This document shows, in pieces, positions 1 to 10,957 of a stretch of DNA of 64,000 nucleotides. The position numbers and the translations under genes are program-made. The notes under the pieces were generated by a model. The model was not told the DNA's origin, did no database searches, and saw only the letters and a program-made list of their open reading frames with translations. Source of the DNA: Immersiella caudata (taxonomy: Eukaryota; Ascomycota; Sordariomycetes; Sordariales; Lasiosphaeriaceae). The stretch spans positions 806,001 to 870,000 of the forward strand of contig JAULSU010000006.1 in NCBI GenBank assembly GCA_030512335.1. Direction: 5' to 3'. Position 1 is the stretch's first letter; each line of letters opens with the position of its first letter.

Positions 1-155
1 TCTCCAACTTGTCCACCCCACTAGTTGTCGACCCTGCCCGAGCCCCCCCTGGCCTGTCCCTTGCGCAATATGCGGCTACAGACCCTTGATATACCCCCTT
101 TGCAAAATTCCCTCCCAGCAATTCCCAGGCTACGGTTGGTGCACACACCGACAAG

Positions 156-242
156 TCTTCCGTAGTATAGTGGTCAGTATGTGAGCTTGTCACCCAACAA
201 CTGACTTCGCTCGAGACCCGGGTTCAATTCCCGGCGGGAGAG
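156..242 (+). tRNA. tRNA-Asp (GTC) with a 15-nt intron
   Basis: The cloverleaf can be folded by eye. The acceptor stem pairs 156-162 with 235-241 (one T-G pair) and 242 is the G discriminator expected for tRNA-Asp. The D arm has GTAGTATAGTGGTCAGTAT. The anticodon stem pairs 182-186 (TGAGC) with 209-213 (GCTCG). The loop holds anticodon GTC at 189-191. The T arm has the GGTTCAATTCC B-box. Fifteen extra bases lie directly 3' of position 37 (193-207), the canonical site of nuclear tRNA introns removed by the Sen endonuclease. CCA is not encoded, as expected in a eukaryote. A run of seven T follows at once. Asp identity rests on the anticodon and the discriminator. Confidence 0.93.
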
Positions 243-243
243 A

Positions 244-250
244 TTTTTTT
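244..250 (+). terminator. RNA polymerase III terminator of tRNA-Asp
   Basis: Seven T residues start two bases after the tRNA 3' end, which is the standard Pol III stop signal. Confidence 0.8.
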
Positions 251-968
251 GCCCTCAGCCTCAATTCTTAAATTGAGGGCTTGGCCTTCTTCGTTTTTCT
301 TTTCCTTTTGCCCTCGGCCAGCTGCACACAGGTGACCGCATCTGGACAGAGATTGCACCGAGCACCAGCTCAACTACACGCTGAGTTTGGCAGGGATCGA
401 GGCCGCTTCCCTGATGCGCGCGGTGCTAGGCATGGAGGTTTCAGATCTCATCAGAGCGGTAAGCATGGCGACCGAGACATCGGATCGACTCAAAGGCGAG
501 CCACTAAGGCACCATCGAACCTCTCCCGAGGTGATTGACCATATCTAAAGTACACCACACAATAACACAACACCTCCCTCTGATGCTTTTCAACAACGCC
601 TCTCTCCGCTCGCAACCATCTGTCCGACAGCTTCGCTTCGCTCCGAAAATTACAGATTAGAATGCACATACAAGGAGGCAAAGCAACCTCTATATCCCAC
701 GATCTTCCAAGACACCGTCGCCCGTTTTCGACGTTCCGGGTATCATCAAACAAGAGAAGAAGAAATCCCAACAAAAATTGGACAGCAAGGGCAGGACAAC
801 CAAAAAATGCCATCATGTAACCCAACAGATCTCTACCAGCCGACCAGAATACACAAGGCTGGTTGTTTCGACATATAATTACAGGACGGTGTCCGACAGC
901 TCGTCTCCTGAGCTGTCATGCATGCAAACATTGACATGGAAATCGTGAAAAAGATGCACACCGGAAGA
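251..968. other. intergenic, no gene seen
   Basis: The stretch between the tRNA and the stop of the 14-3-3-like gene has only short overlapping frames without protein-like composition. It probably includes the 3' untranslated region of the minus-strand gene. Confidence 0.5.
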
Positions 969-1940
969 TTAGATCATCCCTGGGGGCGGTACTTGCGTGG
1001 TTGCTTCTGTGATGGCAGCGTAGTCTGTGCGAGGGGTCCCCTGGGTTCCAGAACTTGAACCCTGTGCCTTGCTTCGGAGGGTGTTGCTTGATCCAAGCCC
1101 GCGCTTCATCATCTTCCCGAGGACATCAACTAAAGCGCTAGAGTCGACGAACATATCGTCGGCAATGCCCTCGGTGGAGTCGAACACCTCGGTTATTGTC
1201 GTCTGTGCGACCTTTCGGCTGGCTTCTCTGTCGTGAACGCACTCGTACAGGAACGCAGCATACTCCGTCTTGACGGAAAGTCGAAGCGAGTGTGATCCCC
1301 ATAACAGTTCCTCGGCGAGCTGCACAGCCTCTTGAAAACATCGGTGAGCCTTTGGAAGATAATCGCCTGGTTCGAGGAGGAACGCCGTCGGGGGTTCGAG
1401 GGCGTCGGTACCGAACCCAGGAGGCGGCCCAACTGGGCCACCTTCGAAAGATCGTATCGGCTGCGACGTGGGCTGTGGTATTTGGTGATCATCATCCGTT
1501 GCAACCCCCTTGCCCTTGTCCACCCGAGCAGGCGCTATGCTGGGGACGCTACTCGATGTCTGGCCCTCGGGGGTGCTCACGCTCATTGTCGAAACTGATG
1601 GCGTGTTGTGGAAGAGGACGTAGATGTGGTAAAACGATGCCCGTAACTTGTAGGCCAGCACCTTCAGCTCGACATACTCGCCCACCATCGGAAGAACGTA
1701 TTGGTTCAGCAAAACTAGCCCCTCACGAGACAGCCAGATGATGTGAAACGTGAGCTCCAGCGACTCTGGTGTCTCCGGGGCGGCGTGTCGACGTAGTTTT
1801 CGAGCTTTGATGAGCTGATTGGAGAGGTTGATGCTGAGCCCTAGAATTTTGAACAATATCGAGGCAAGGAGAGGGTTCTCATTCTCGACCGCTTTGGCAA
1901 GCTTGCCGAGGAACTTTTGGTCGACCTCAGAGGAAGCCAT
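969..1940 (-). CDS. 14-3-3-fold protein, divergent and probably not phosphopeptide-binding
   Basis: This is one exon of 323 aa, starting at the ATG at 1940. Two blocks resemble 14-3-3 helices. Residues about 70-110 (LLNQYVLPMV, then KLRASFYHIYVLF) match the region around helix E. Residues about 195-250 (AVQLAEELL, SHSLRLSVKTEYAAFLYE, ASRKVAQTTITEVF) match helices F to H, normally written THPIRLGLALNFSVFYYE. A Ser/Pro/Gly-rich insert of about 80 residues separates the blocks. The N-terminal 60 residues are helical and the C-terminal 40 are low complexity. The Arg and the Asn that hold the phosphate in canonical 14-3-3 proteins are Ile (FYHIY) and Glu (KTEYAAF) here. The protein therefore belongs to the fold family but probably works by another contact or as a scaffold. 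It has no operon-like neighbour. The exact role is unknown. Confidence 0.8.
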   Translation of the reverse strand: MASSEVDQKFLGKLAKAVENENPLLASILFKILGLSINLSNQLIKARKLRRHAAPETPESLELTFHIIWLSREGLVLLNQYVLPMVGEYVELKVLAYKLRASFYHIYVLFHNTPSVSTMSVSTPEGQTSSSVPSIAPARVDKGKGVATDDDHQIPQPTSQPIRSFEGGPVGPPPGFGTDALEPPTAFLLEPGDYLPKAHRCFQEAVQLAEELLWGSHSLRLSVKTEYAAFLYECVHDREASRKVAQTTITEVFDSTEGIADDMFVDSSALVDVLGKMMKRGLGSSNTLRSKAQGSSSGTQGTPRTDYAAITEATTQVPPPGMI

Positions 1941-4900
1941 GGTGTTGGGTTCGGTCGCTCAGGGAGTCCTGCGACCGGATTAGCAATGAACTTGCCACAG
2001 ACGCCCCTGAGAGCATGTCTCGAGCAAGCATTTGCGTCGGAGAGAATGCAACGAAAGACGACAGCCTCCGGGCTCCGGCAAGGCTGCCACGTACCCGAAG
2101 AGCTGCTTTGCTGTGGATGAGCAAAGCTGCTTGTGATAATGAACCACAATAGAAGTCAAAGACGAGGACCTGACATCAAAAGGTCGTACAAGAAACTTCC
2201 CAAGGGGATCGATGAGGCAGGCTGACGGTGACGGAGACTTGGTGATGACGTTGCCTAGCCCCAGGATTGCCGCCACTATCAGCGTCACGGAGCTTGAAAG
2301 GATAGCCGTCACCCAGACGTGCCCAACTGGATAAAAGACCGACTGCCGAGATGAGATACAAAATGCATCAATGGTGAGCCTCAACACGGTGGATGGCTGC
2401 CCGTATCAGCCCAAGACGGATGGTGAGATGTGGGGACGCTGGTTCTCGATCTGAGAAGTTGTCGGTCAATGAGCTCTGGGTTTTAATTACAGCCCCTGCG
2501 GATCGGGGGTTAGAACTCGGTAATGGGAGAAGCTCAACCATTGGAGGGCGACTGACCAATATGATACAGCGAAGGCCGCGAGTCCAGAGAGAGGTAATTT
2601 GTACAGGCGGGAGGACGAATGAGTGGACCCGGGCTGTGACCTTACCGGGAAGTTGGACCGTGGCAGAGTTGAGGCTCGGATGCAGAGTTGACGGGTTGAC
2701 TGATTCCAAGACTGAGCATGGCGACGGCGTCCCGAGTTGTTTATTTGCGCCAGAAAAGGTTCGCGCCCCCCGGGTGTTTGGAAACAGAACAAACGCGAGC
2801 TGAAGGATCTCAGGAGGTTGTGGGACTGTCCAGATCAACTTGGGACAAGGGGCCGTGCACTTGTTTGGAACACACGGCGGTGAACTGGTTGAACTGCGTC
2901 GTCGAGATCCGTATGGAGCAGCTAGAAGCCCAGTTTGGGTCCGGAGTGGATCCCGGGTGCGACCACGTCGGGCAACTTGGCCAGAAGCCCAGTTTGGCAC
3001 CAATTGAGGGTCAATTGACGGCCTCGCTGCTTCTAGGTGGCCTTGGTCCTGAAGAGGGCGTAGTCGTCGTGGAGGCCAGAGGTAAACAACCAGGATCGTG
3101 AACGGGCCCAAGAACCGAATTTCTTCGAACGGGAATCGTGTGCGCCAAGCTTGGCTGCGACGAGGGCAGCAGCGCGGGTCAGGGCTGTATGTGTCTTAAA
3201 GGAGTCGTGCAGCAACCGGCGACGAGCGAGGTCTCGTGCATGAACCAGTGTCGACGGTGGGACCCGCTTGCCGGTGTTTTTATGGATACTGCAAGTGCGC
3301 AACCGAAATCTTCAACGCCGACCACAAGTTGCTGCGCCGTGAGACCAGAACTCAATATTCCAAAAAGCCAGGCGCCGACGAATATCTGAATGAGCGACAA
3401 TGGCACCAGTGGCCAGGCTATGTCATACGCAGAGGCCTTGAGAGAGCGACAGCGGGTCGGGTGTGGGCAGGGAAGCGAATGGCAGCCGTTGAAGGTGCAG
3501 ATGGAGACCTGCAAGGTGAGTTGTCCACCGTCATTCAATCACTGCGAGTCTGTTGCGACCGCATGTCCCGGCGGCCCACGACTTCGACCGGGCGGGTCCA
3601 GCGATTGGGCAACGGCAGAGCGTGACGGAGAATAAAAGAAGGCGGGCGAGAGGATCACGCTCGACGATACCGCGAGAGCGAGTGAGAGAAGAGAAGTGAG
3701 ATCTCGTCGACTCGACGGGGTTGCGGTGGACGCGCTGGCGCCAGCCGAGCCACGTGCGCTTGCGCTCCCCTGTCCCCTGCCCTGCACGCAATGAGTTGCA
3801 ACTTCTCTCGAGATCCAGCTTGAGATCAGAAAGCCGATTCGCAATGCAAAGCCAACGACCGAAAAAGACCAATGAACGACTTGGGTGAGGCGTGAACGTC
3901 CGATGGAGGACCTTGGTGTTTGTTGGGAGCGAGGTCGCTGCGAGCGCATCTGCTACCGCTGCACGTCGGTGACGGATCTTGGCCTTTCGGGTTGCGATGA
4001 ACTCATACAACAGGTGTCCACAGCTGCCAACAGCCCCCGACGTCCGCACTGTGGCGGCTGCTAGTGGACCTGAGCTGCTTTGATTGTAGACCCTGGACGC
4101 GGCAAGCGCCACGGGACGCGCTTTCCCGGCTGCCCAGGATCGAAGTCCGCAAATGGGGCTTCCCGATTGAGATTCCTGGCGCTCGGATTTCGCCGTTCTC
4201 TGCGCATCGCTCCGCCATCACATTGCAATCTTATCGGCGTCTCGACGATGAAGCGTCTGTCTGTTGATTCCCAATTCGAGGCTGCCAGACGCCCAGGCAA
4301 GCGGATTGTCTGAGACAGCTCAAACTCCGAGGTTGCCTCGTGCTCATTTGTGCGCTGAGAGCCACGTTTGGCGTCGAGTCCGTCTGCGTACGAGGTCAAG
4401 TTTCCAGAACCTGTCGCACGCTGCAGGTCGCATCCCGTGTCTGCCAGTATGCGGTATGTGGTGCAGGCAGCGGAATACAAGACGCAACGCACAAAGTTAC
4501 GGGTTACGGCTTACGGAGTCTTCTTTTCCTCAACCGGTTTTCAGGCCGATGGGGGTCATGTCCGCCGAAGGCCGATCCGAAATTGCGGGACCACGGCCGC
4601 GACCACCGTGAGCCTCTCCTCCACTTACCAGCCTCCTGGAATGGGACGGCGCTCCCAACCGAACATCGATTGTTGATCGCAATTGGTGCCAGCGCAGTGC
4701 TGACCTTGCGATTTCTAGGATCGCACGCCTTCTGTTGTGGGCAGTTTGGGCCTCAGGATCGATACGCTTGGCCGCCAGTTATGCGGCCACGACCCCCCCC
4801 CCCCCGACCTGCTTCGCGATTCTATCGGCTTTACACAACATGACAGTGCACCTTCTCTCCTGACAGCTCAGCAGGCAACCTCGTCGGCCTCTCCTTGCCT

Positions 4901-6260
4901 GGAGTGCCAGCGGGGCATTGACACGGATCTAAACAGGCGGTGAAGACAACCACTACAGCAATCCCGGCCCCACTGAGCCGCTTCCAACTCCAAATCCCTC
5001 TCCTTTCCAGGCTTCCGACACATCCTCTCCATGAAGGATATTCTCAACTGCCTCTCTCTTTTTCCCCATCGTCTTCAGATATTGCCCTCTTCAATTGCGC
5101 AGTTTTTATTCCTCCCGCCCGCTCTGTCGCACGGCATCGGCTTCTTCTGCTTGCCTGCAGCCCTATGGTGTCTCAACATGGAACGGCGCAAGGGCGGTCA
5201 AAAAAGGGGAAGGGGGAGACAGCTGGCTCAATCGCATTGTCTCTCAACACGCTACCTAGATCAAGTGACCAGAGTCTGAGCTTCAGGATGCGACTCGGGA
5301 GCAGACACCATTCCCGAATGAACAACGGGACCGGCTTCCGCTTGGCTCTCCCATTGCTCCCATTGGGCATCCCACGCGGGCTGGCCACCGGCACCGGTAT
5401 GCTGCATCAATATTGCTGGCCAGAAAGTTGCGGCGGAATGGGTGCGCTGCCCCGGATCTTTGCCCCGATGGCCTGAGACCCGTCCGCTGGTCTCCCACTG
5501 CCTTATTCATCTCAGACTCGTTGTTCGTATAAAGCCGAATGGAGGGCCAATTGTAAGGCAATTGCAACCCATCCTTCGTGTTATCGCATGCATGCCCTGC
5601 AGTTCATATCCTGATTTCTGGTGAAAAGACCGAAAAGTTCAGCTATCGCGAACTTTTATTGAAGCCACAAAATCGAACGCACTACGTCACTCCTCCGAAA
5701 GCGTGAGCGTGGGAGCTGAGGGTGCTTCAATACGGGAGGCAGCTGAGACTCAGCCTCTTTTCTGGCCAAGCAGCTTGCAGCATTCCTGTCAGCCCTTACC
5801 ACCCCAATCAGGCAACAAAGTGCCTGCCTTAGCTCACGACAGGTGAGGCTGCAGACCACGCTTCTCGCCACCCGACCCGCGCTCAGCTCCGTCGACCCGT
5901 ATCGCCGGCGCCGTCGCCAAGCCGGCCCCCCTATTTGCCTCGATAAAAAGACCACAACCCGTTCCCTCCGGAACCCGTCAGACTAGTGTCATAGACCCAT
6001 CAACACCTCCCCCGCAAGGCATAGCGACCCGGCTGGACGGACCAAGCCTTTCTCCCGACTTCCCTTACCCTCGCTACGAAGACCAAATACGCCCAGCGGC
6101 TGCCTGCGCATTGTGTCGTTTCTGCCTGTCCCGCTCACCCGGACGGAGCCTCATCCCCCTCTTCACCACAACATCACATTACATAACAGAGCGTCTCTGA
6201 GTCAACAACCTACAATTCTACCTTCCACTCCACGTCACTAACTCACAACAACCGCCCACG
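1941..6260. other. 4.3-kb gene-poor region
   Basis: Many short frames overlap on both strands, but none has a recognisable family, a splice-supported extension or a protein-like composition. The first few hundred bases are probably the promoter and leader of the 14-3-3-like gene (minus). The last 400 bases are pyrimidine-rich and run into the leader of the small gene at 6261. A run of 13 C lies at 4793-4805. I see no tRNA, rRNA or transposase. Confidence 0.5.
4793..4805 (+). repeat. poly-C tract (13 C)
   Basis: A homopolymer of 13 C in intergenic DNA. Its length may be unreliable in sequencing. Confidence 0.85.
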
Positions 6261-6500
6261 ATGTGCAAATATTACGCCCACGCCTTCCTCTGCAAGCACA
6301 CCAGCTTCAGCTTCGCTCGCTTCTGCCGCGATGCCTCTCTTATCCAGACGCCCTGCGCTGAACGTGACGTCTGGCAAACAATTCGCATGGAGGAGGCCTG
6401 CGACGACTGCAAAGCCTGGTTCGACACCTCTGCCTATCAGTCACAAAGCCACTCCCGCCGACAACATCATCACTCGCATGTACGAAGAACGAGGAGCTGA
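6261..6500 (+). CDS. small Cys-rich fungal protein
   Basis: The frame encodes 79 aa with ATG at 6261 in good context (CCCACGATG), after a CA/CT-rich leader typical of fungal transcripts. The first 55 residues have an ordered Cys/His/aromatic pattern: MCKYY, then FLCKH, FCRDA, PCAERDVW, and EACDDCKAWF. Small Pezizomycotina proteins that begin with Met-Cys, an aromatic cluster and Phe-x-Cys-x-His share this layout, but I know no function for them. The spacing could suit zinc binding, which is inference. The last 20 residues are Ser/His/Arg-rich and look less natural. A second frame from 6331 stays open to 6594, so an intron or a different 3' end is possible. I found no convincing splice pair. 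The gene sits alone between two long gene-free stretches. Confidence 0.6.
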   Translation: MCKYYAHAFLCKHTSFSFARFCRDASLIQTPCAERDVWQTIRMEEACDDCKAWFDTSAYQSQSHSRRQHHHSHVRRTRS

Positions 6501-7528
6501 GCTCAGACTTATCAGGCGGGCCATAATGGCTAGCCTGGGCATGACGCTAGTGTCATGGGATGAAACCCCCATGACATCCTATCACCTCAGATGAGCCCCT
6601 CAAGAATCCCGCACCTCTTCAAGACCAATCGACCACCAATGACTCCGCACACCATCAACCGCCAACCACCCCTTTAATATTTGTACACCATTTCACTATT
6701 ATTATCCATTTTCAACACAGAAGCCGCAGGGTCAGGAGCACACAACACGGCCACGATCTATTACGGTTTACGGCTTATGACTCGGCGCGGCGCGGCACGG
6801 CATGGAGATTAGCAACGTACAGGATACACAGTACACAACACTACACTGCGTTACGATACTGGCACGGGGCGTGCAGGCAGGCGGTCAGGGACGCCGAGTA
6901 CACGCATGATACCACACGGCACACATGGCTGTGCCAGCTCATAGAATGAGGAGGGGAAGCAAACGAATGATATTACGGTTAATGAAACGGCCGGTCTCTA
7001 GATGGCATGGTAGGAGGCATTGGGACTGTTGAGTGTAAGAACAGCAGGCAGGCAAGGCGAAGACCTACTAGACAGGAAAGAGAGGACATGGAATCCCCAG
7101 AGAGACAGACGCACGATATGAGATTAATGAACTTACTGATTTGACGACTCACTCCTCGGTTTAATACTACCAACTCAAGTCGATCAGATATTCTCAAATA
7201 GTGTACACGTTGCCTACGCCGCGATTCTAAATAAAATCAAGAAACCGACCGCTCGCCCGCTTCGTACAGTGCCATGAACATCCAAACATGATTGGTATAA
7301 TATTGTACTTGGCCCCCTCTTCTCCTCATGACATCGTTCCCCACGTCTAAAAACGAGATTATCCTCCCCTCATCTCCATCCGCCATACACCGATTTCCCC
7401 TAACAGCTACATTGTAGAAGAGCAAGGTACCTACACAGCGGTAAGGATATAGGGTATAATGTGATGTGAAAATAAGATAATGCCGAGAGGAAATTCATTA
7501 TGTGCCATGCCATGCGATCAAGCAGGCG
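6501..7528. other. intergenic between two 3' ends
   Basis: This convergent spacer probably contains the 3' untranslated regions of the small gene (plus) and of SCAP (minus). It is AT-richer than the genes. I see no gene in it. Confidence 0.5.
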
Positions 7529-10500
7529 TCAATAGCTTGCTCGTATCCTTGCCAAGCCCCCTGTTTTTCTTCTTCGAACGATCATGTTCCTCATGTCTCC
7601 GCCTGCTCCCATTCGGTCTTGAGCCTTGTCGAAGTGCTCGTGTCCAACGCTGATCACTTTAACGAGGTTGCCAAAACCGACGGCGACACTCATGGTCCCG
7701 AGTTTGACCATCGGCCCAGGCTTGCAAATGAGTAGCTGTCGAGGCGGATGGTGCCTTATTCTTGAGTTTCTCGCGCTCGAGGGGTCATCAAGCAGTTGCT
7801 GCTCGATATCGCCGTTGGTTTCCAGGTGGCTCATTACCCATGCCTCCCAGGGTTCATCGAGGTAGTCGGCGGAGGGGATGGGATCCAAGCGGCTGACGCT
7901 GAGGCGGCGGAGCACCGAAGTGGTGACGGGTCCTTGCTCATGTCCGTTTACAAACGGCCGTCGTCGCACACCAACGATGCTGCCGTTCGAAAGTGCCTCC
8001 CAAGTTCCAGGTTTGCTGATGCGTCTTACGATTTCCCTCTCCGCCGCCCATGATTGCCGATGGCCATTTCTAGCGTCCACCGGGTTGTACGAGTAGATGA
8101 CGTCGGTCTCATCATCAGGCAAGTACGTGCGAACAACAAGGTCATCGCTGTCTGCTTCATTATACGCCAGCGTCAAAGATGCCAACCCATTCTGCTGTGA
8201 CCGAACCGATGCGGTATGCCTCAGAGAAAGCGGTTTCATGGGCTCCGTTGTGAAGGTGAAGAGGATGCAGGATGACTCCAAGTCCACTAACTCCACTGAG
8301 CGGGTCCGGCCGACTAGGTATAAGGACAGTGACGGAATAGGTATGAGGGAATGTATCCCCTTCGACTCCCGTACTTCGCCTTGATAGGTAAGTTTCACTT
8401 CTCGAGATGTCCATTCATCATCGTCCTGATTGACAACGTGAATGCAGCTCTTCTTGGACGCTGTGATCATCGACATTCGAGATGTGTTGTGATTCGACGC
8501 GTCTGAGAACGGGTTAGCTACGCTCTACCACCCATATGAGACATGAGCCAACTTACAACCTGCAAACGGCACGGCCAAAACCAGGGGTGTCCTGCAGACG
8601 ACAAAGTCCTTCTGTTTCTCATGCCCAGGATACAATTCCGTCATTATGCCGTTCCTTCTTACCACAACAAGCGAGGGAGAGCCATCCTTTTTTGGATTGA
8701 AGAACACGGCTTTTGGACGGACGCCGTCCAAATCGATTCGATCATGGGCCCCCCATTTCCGTTTCTCGATGTCCCAGAGGAAGACCGAGTTCACTGAAAC
8801 GAGAGCTAGCTGCTTCGAATTGTCGTCGACGGCCATGCCCCAAACTGGAAATGGATTCTCAAGGGGCACCTCAGCATCGCATAAAACACGACTCCTCGCA
8901 CCAGACGGCACATCCCAAACCTGAATGGTTCGATCGAGCCCAGCCGAGACGAGATAGCCCTCTGGCGAAGTGGTCATCATCTCGACATCGAGTGTGTGGT
9001 CTCGGCTGAGCGTCTGAATCGACAGCAGAGGCTCGTCTTCCGGATGCTCTGGATCCCCAGCTTCCTTGACGCCGTCTCGGAGAAGGTATCTCGTTAAAAT
9101 TAGGATCATAGCCATCACAGTCATCAGCGTGACCGCGAAGCGGTAGGCCTCGTGATGAAAGAAGTCGTAAACAGCAGGCAAAAAGTATGGTTCCCCGCCA
9201 TCAGGGGCCCGATTTGACCCATTGAGGACAAAAACAACCGGATCATAGACCAGTGCAACATAGCTATGTGCCCAGGGCTTGACGACGTTGATGACTTCTC
9301 GGGCAGTCTCATGATCCTGAAGGCGAAGCCAAGATGTTGGGCTTCGAGCTTGATGGATGTCGATCAGCAAGGCAGACTTGGGAGAGCTTACGTCGGAATT
9401 TTTCCAGGGTAAGTTGAACAACCGGTTCGACCACCGCTGCCCAGTGTCAGAAGTGTAATGCAGCTCCGCGGTAAGAACGAATCCGAAGACAACAATGGTG
9501 CCAGCTATACGGGTTGAGAGCGCAACGTCGCCAAGACGAATCTTGCGGAACGTGTCGGCCCAGGTGGGGTTGCCGTTCTGTGACTGTTGGGATTTTGTTC
9601 GCTTCAACGATGCCTTCTCCAACTCGCTAAGCTCTCGCTGCCGAACATCCACGCTAAGGACCGACAGAAAGAAGGTCGCCAGATAAAAGAAGTCGAAGAC
9701 GATAGCCACGGCGGCAAAGGTGCAAAATGCGGCGACGCCAGGGACCGTGATCCTAGAAAGGATTAAGAGAATCATGAGATTCTGCAACCGATTGGCGACA
9801 GCGATGTGGGCTGTCGAGCCAAACGCATCTCCGATTCTGGCGTGGATGTTGACGCTCGAAGACGTCATGATAACGGCGTTGATGAGCCTCAGCGAGTTCT
9901 CCATGCTGATTGACAAAATTACCAAGGGGTATGCGTAGTAGGGGATGCGCGAGAGATCGATCTTGAAGATTGCGCAGACGGCAAAGCTCGCAACGATGGA
10001 TGCCGCAATCTGGAATACAATCGCCACCATCAAACCTAACCGCGATTTGACGGCGCGGAGCCCTGAGAGGCTCAGTATCAGGTAGACCAGCGTACAAGAG
10101 TACGCAATACTCAAAACCACCAGGTCGAACCAAGACATGGGGCGAAACTGAAACTCGTAGAGCTGACTTGATGGACTTCTTCCATTTTTAGGGTAAACCG
10201 CCCATTTATCTTGCATGCTCTGAGCGGCGGCTTCCAGTTTTCTGACCCATTGTTTCCCGACGGGAGAGTCTCGAAGGTGAATGAGGGTGATTACCAAGGC
10301 GTCCGCTGCAACAAGCTTCCTGTCCTCGAAGCGCTTACCGCTGAACACAATCGAGTGTCTCAAGGTGACGTTGACCGAAGTGGATTGAGTCTTTCTCGCG
10401 TTGACGGTGGAAACGATGTCCTTGTCGGCAGCGATGTTGCTAGCATTTCCGGACCAGTACTGGAGAGGTGAATGGAAGAACCAGGAGCTGTCCGTCACGC

Positions 10501-10957
10501 CATTGACGATATGGAAAGCGTCCCGCTCAGTGCGACTGAGATCTGCCGCTGCGTCAGGCAGACCGGCGGCTGTCGTTGGCTTGCGGGGGGCGGGCTGGCG
10601 AGGGTTGAAGTTGGTGGTATGTCCGAGAAGCTCGTCTTGCAGGCTGAGTGCCCCCAAGAGGACATCGCGGTCGAGAGCCTTCATGTAGCTGCCATGGACC
10701 CAGATGGAGCGCATGATAACGTCGGGCACAAAACCAGCCCTGTTTCCGAGGGGTTGAGCGTCCGTCCAGACATGTTTAGGGAGGTTGGAGACGCCGCTGG
10801 TGATGTTTGTGGCGTCAGTGGTATATAGGAATGGGAACATATACAGAAAGATAAAGGCGATTGCCGTCGACACGGGCAACACGATCTGGACATGGCGGGC
10901 GGCCCAGACGCCGTACCTCGAGAATGCTGCTCGCAAGGGGTGTGTTGGGGCCAACAC
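7529..10957 (-). CDS. scp1: SREBP cleavage-activating protein (SCAP, Scp1)
   Basis: Two exons, 10957-8557 and 8502-7529, flank a 54-nt intron (donor GTAAGT, acceptor TCTCAG, frame kept). The product is 1124 aa. SCAP escorts the SREBP transcription factor from ER to Golgi when sterols or oxygen are low. A first membrane helix lies at about residues 23-45, followed by a long lumenal loop. A sterol-sensing domain spans about residues 275-430 and runs YLILSLSGLRAVKSRLGL to VLSVDVRQRELSEL, closely following the human layout (YPYLVV-like YYAYPLVIL, ENSLRLINAV, EFCLFAVV-like AAFCTFAAVAIVFDFF). One more hydrophobic segment at about 610-640 precedes WD40 repeats (TSPEGYLVSAGLDRTIQVWD, VNSVFLWDIEKRKW), which end in AVGFGNLVKVISVGHEHFD. 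Length and order fit fungal SCAP. No SREBP gene is in the window. Confidence 0.93.
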
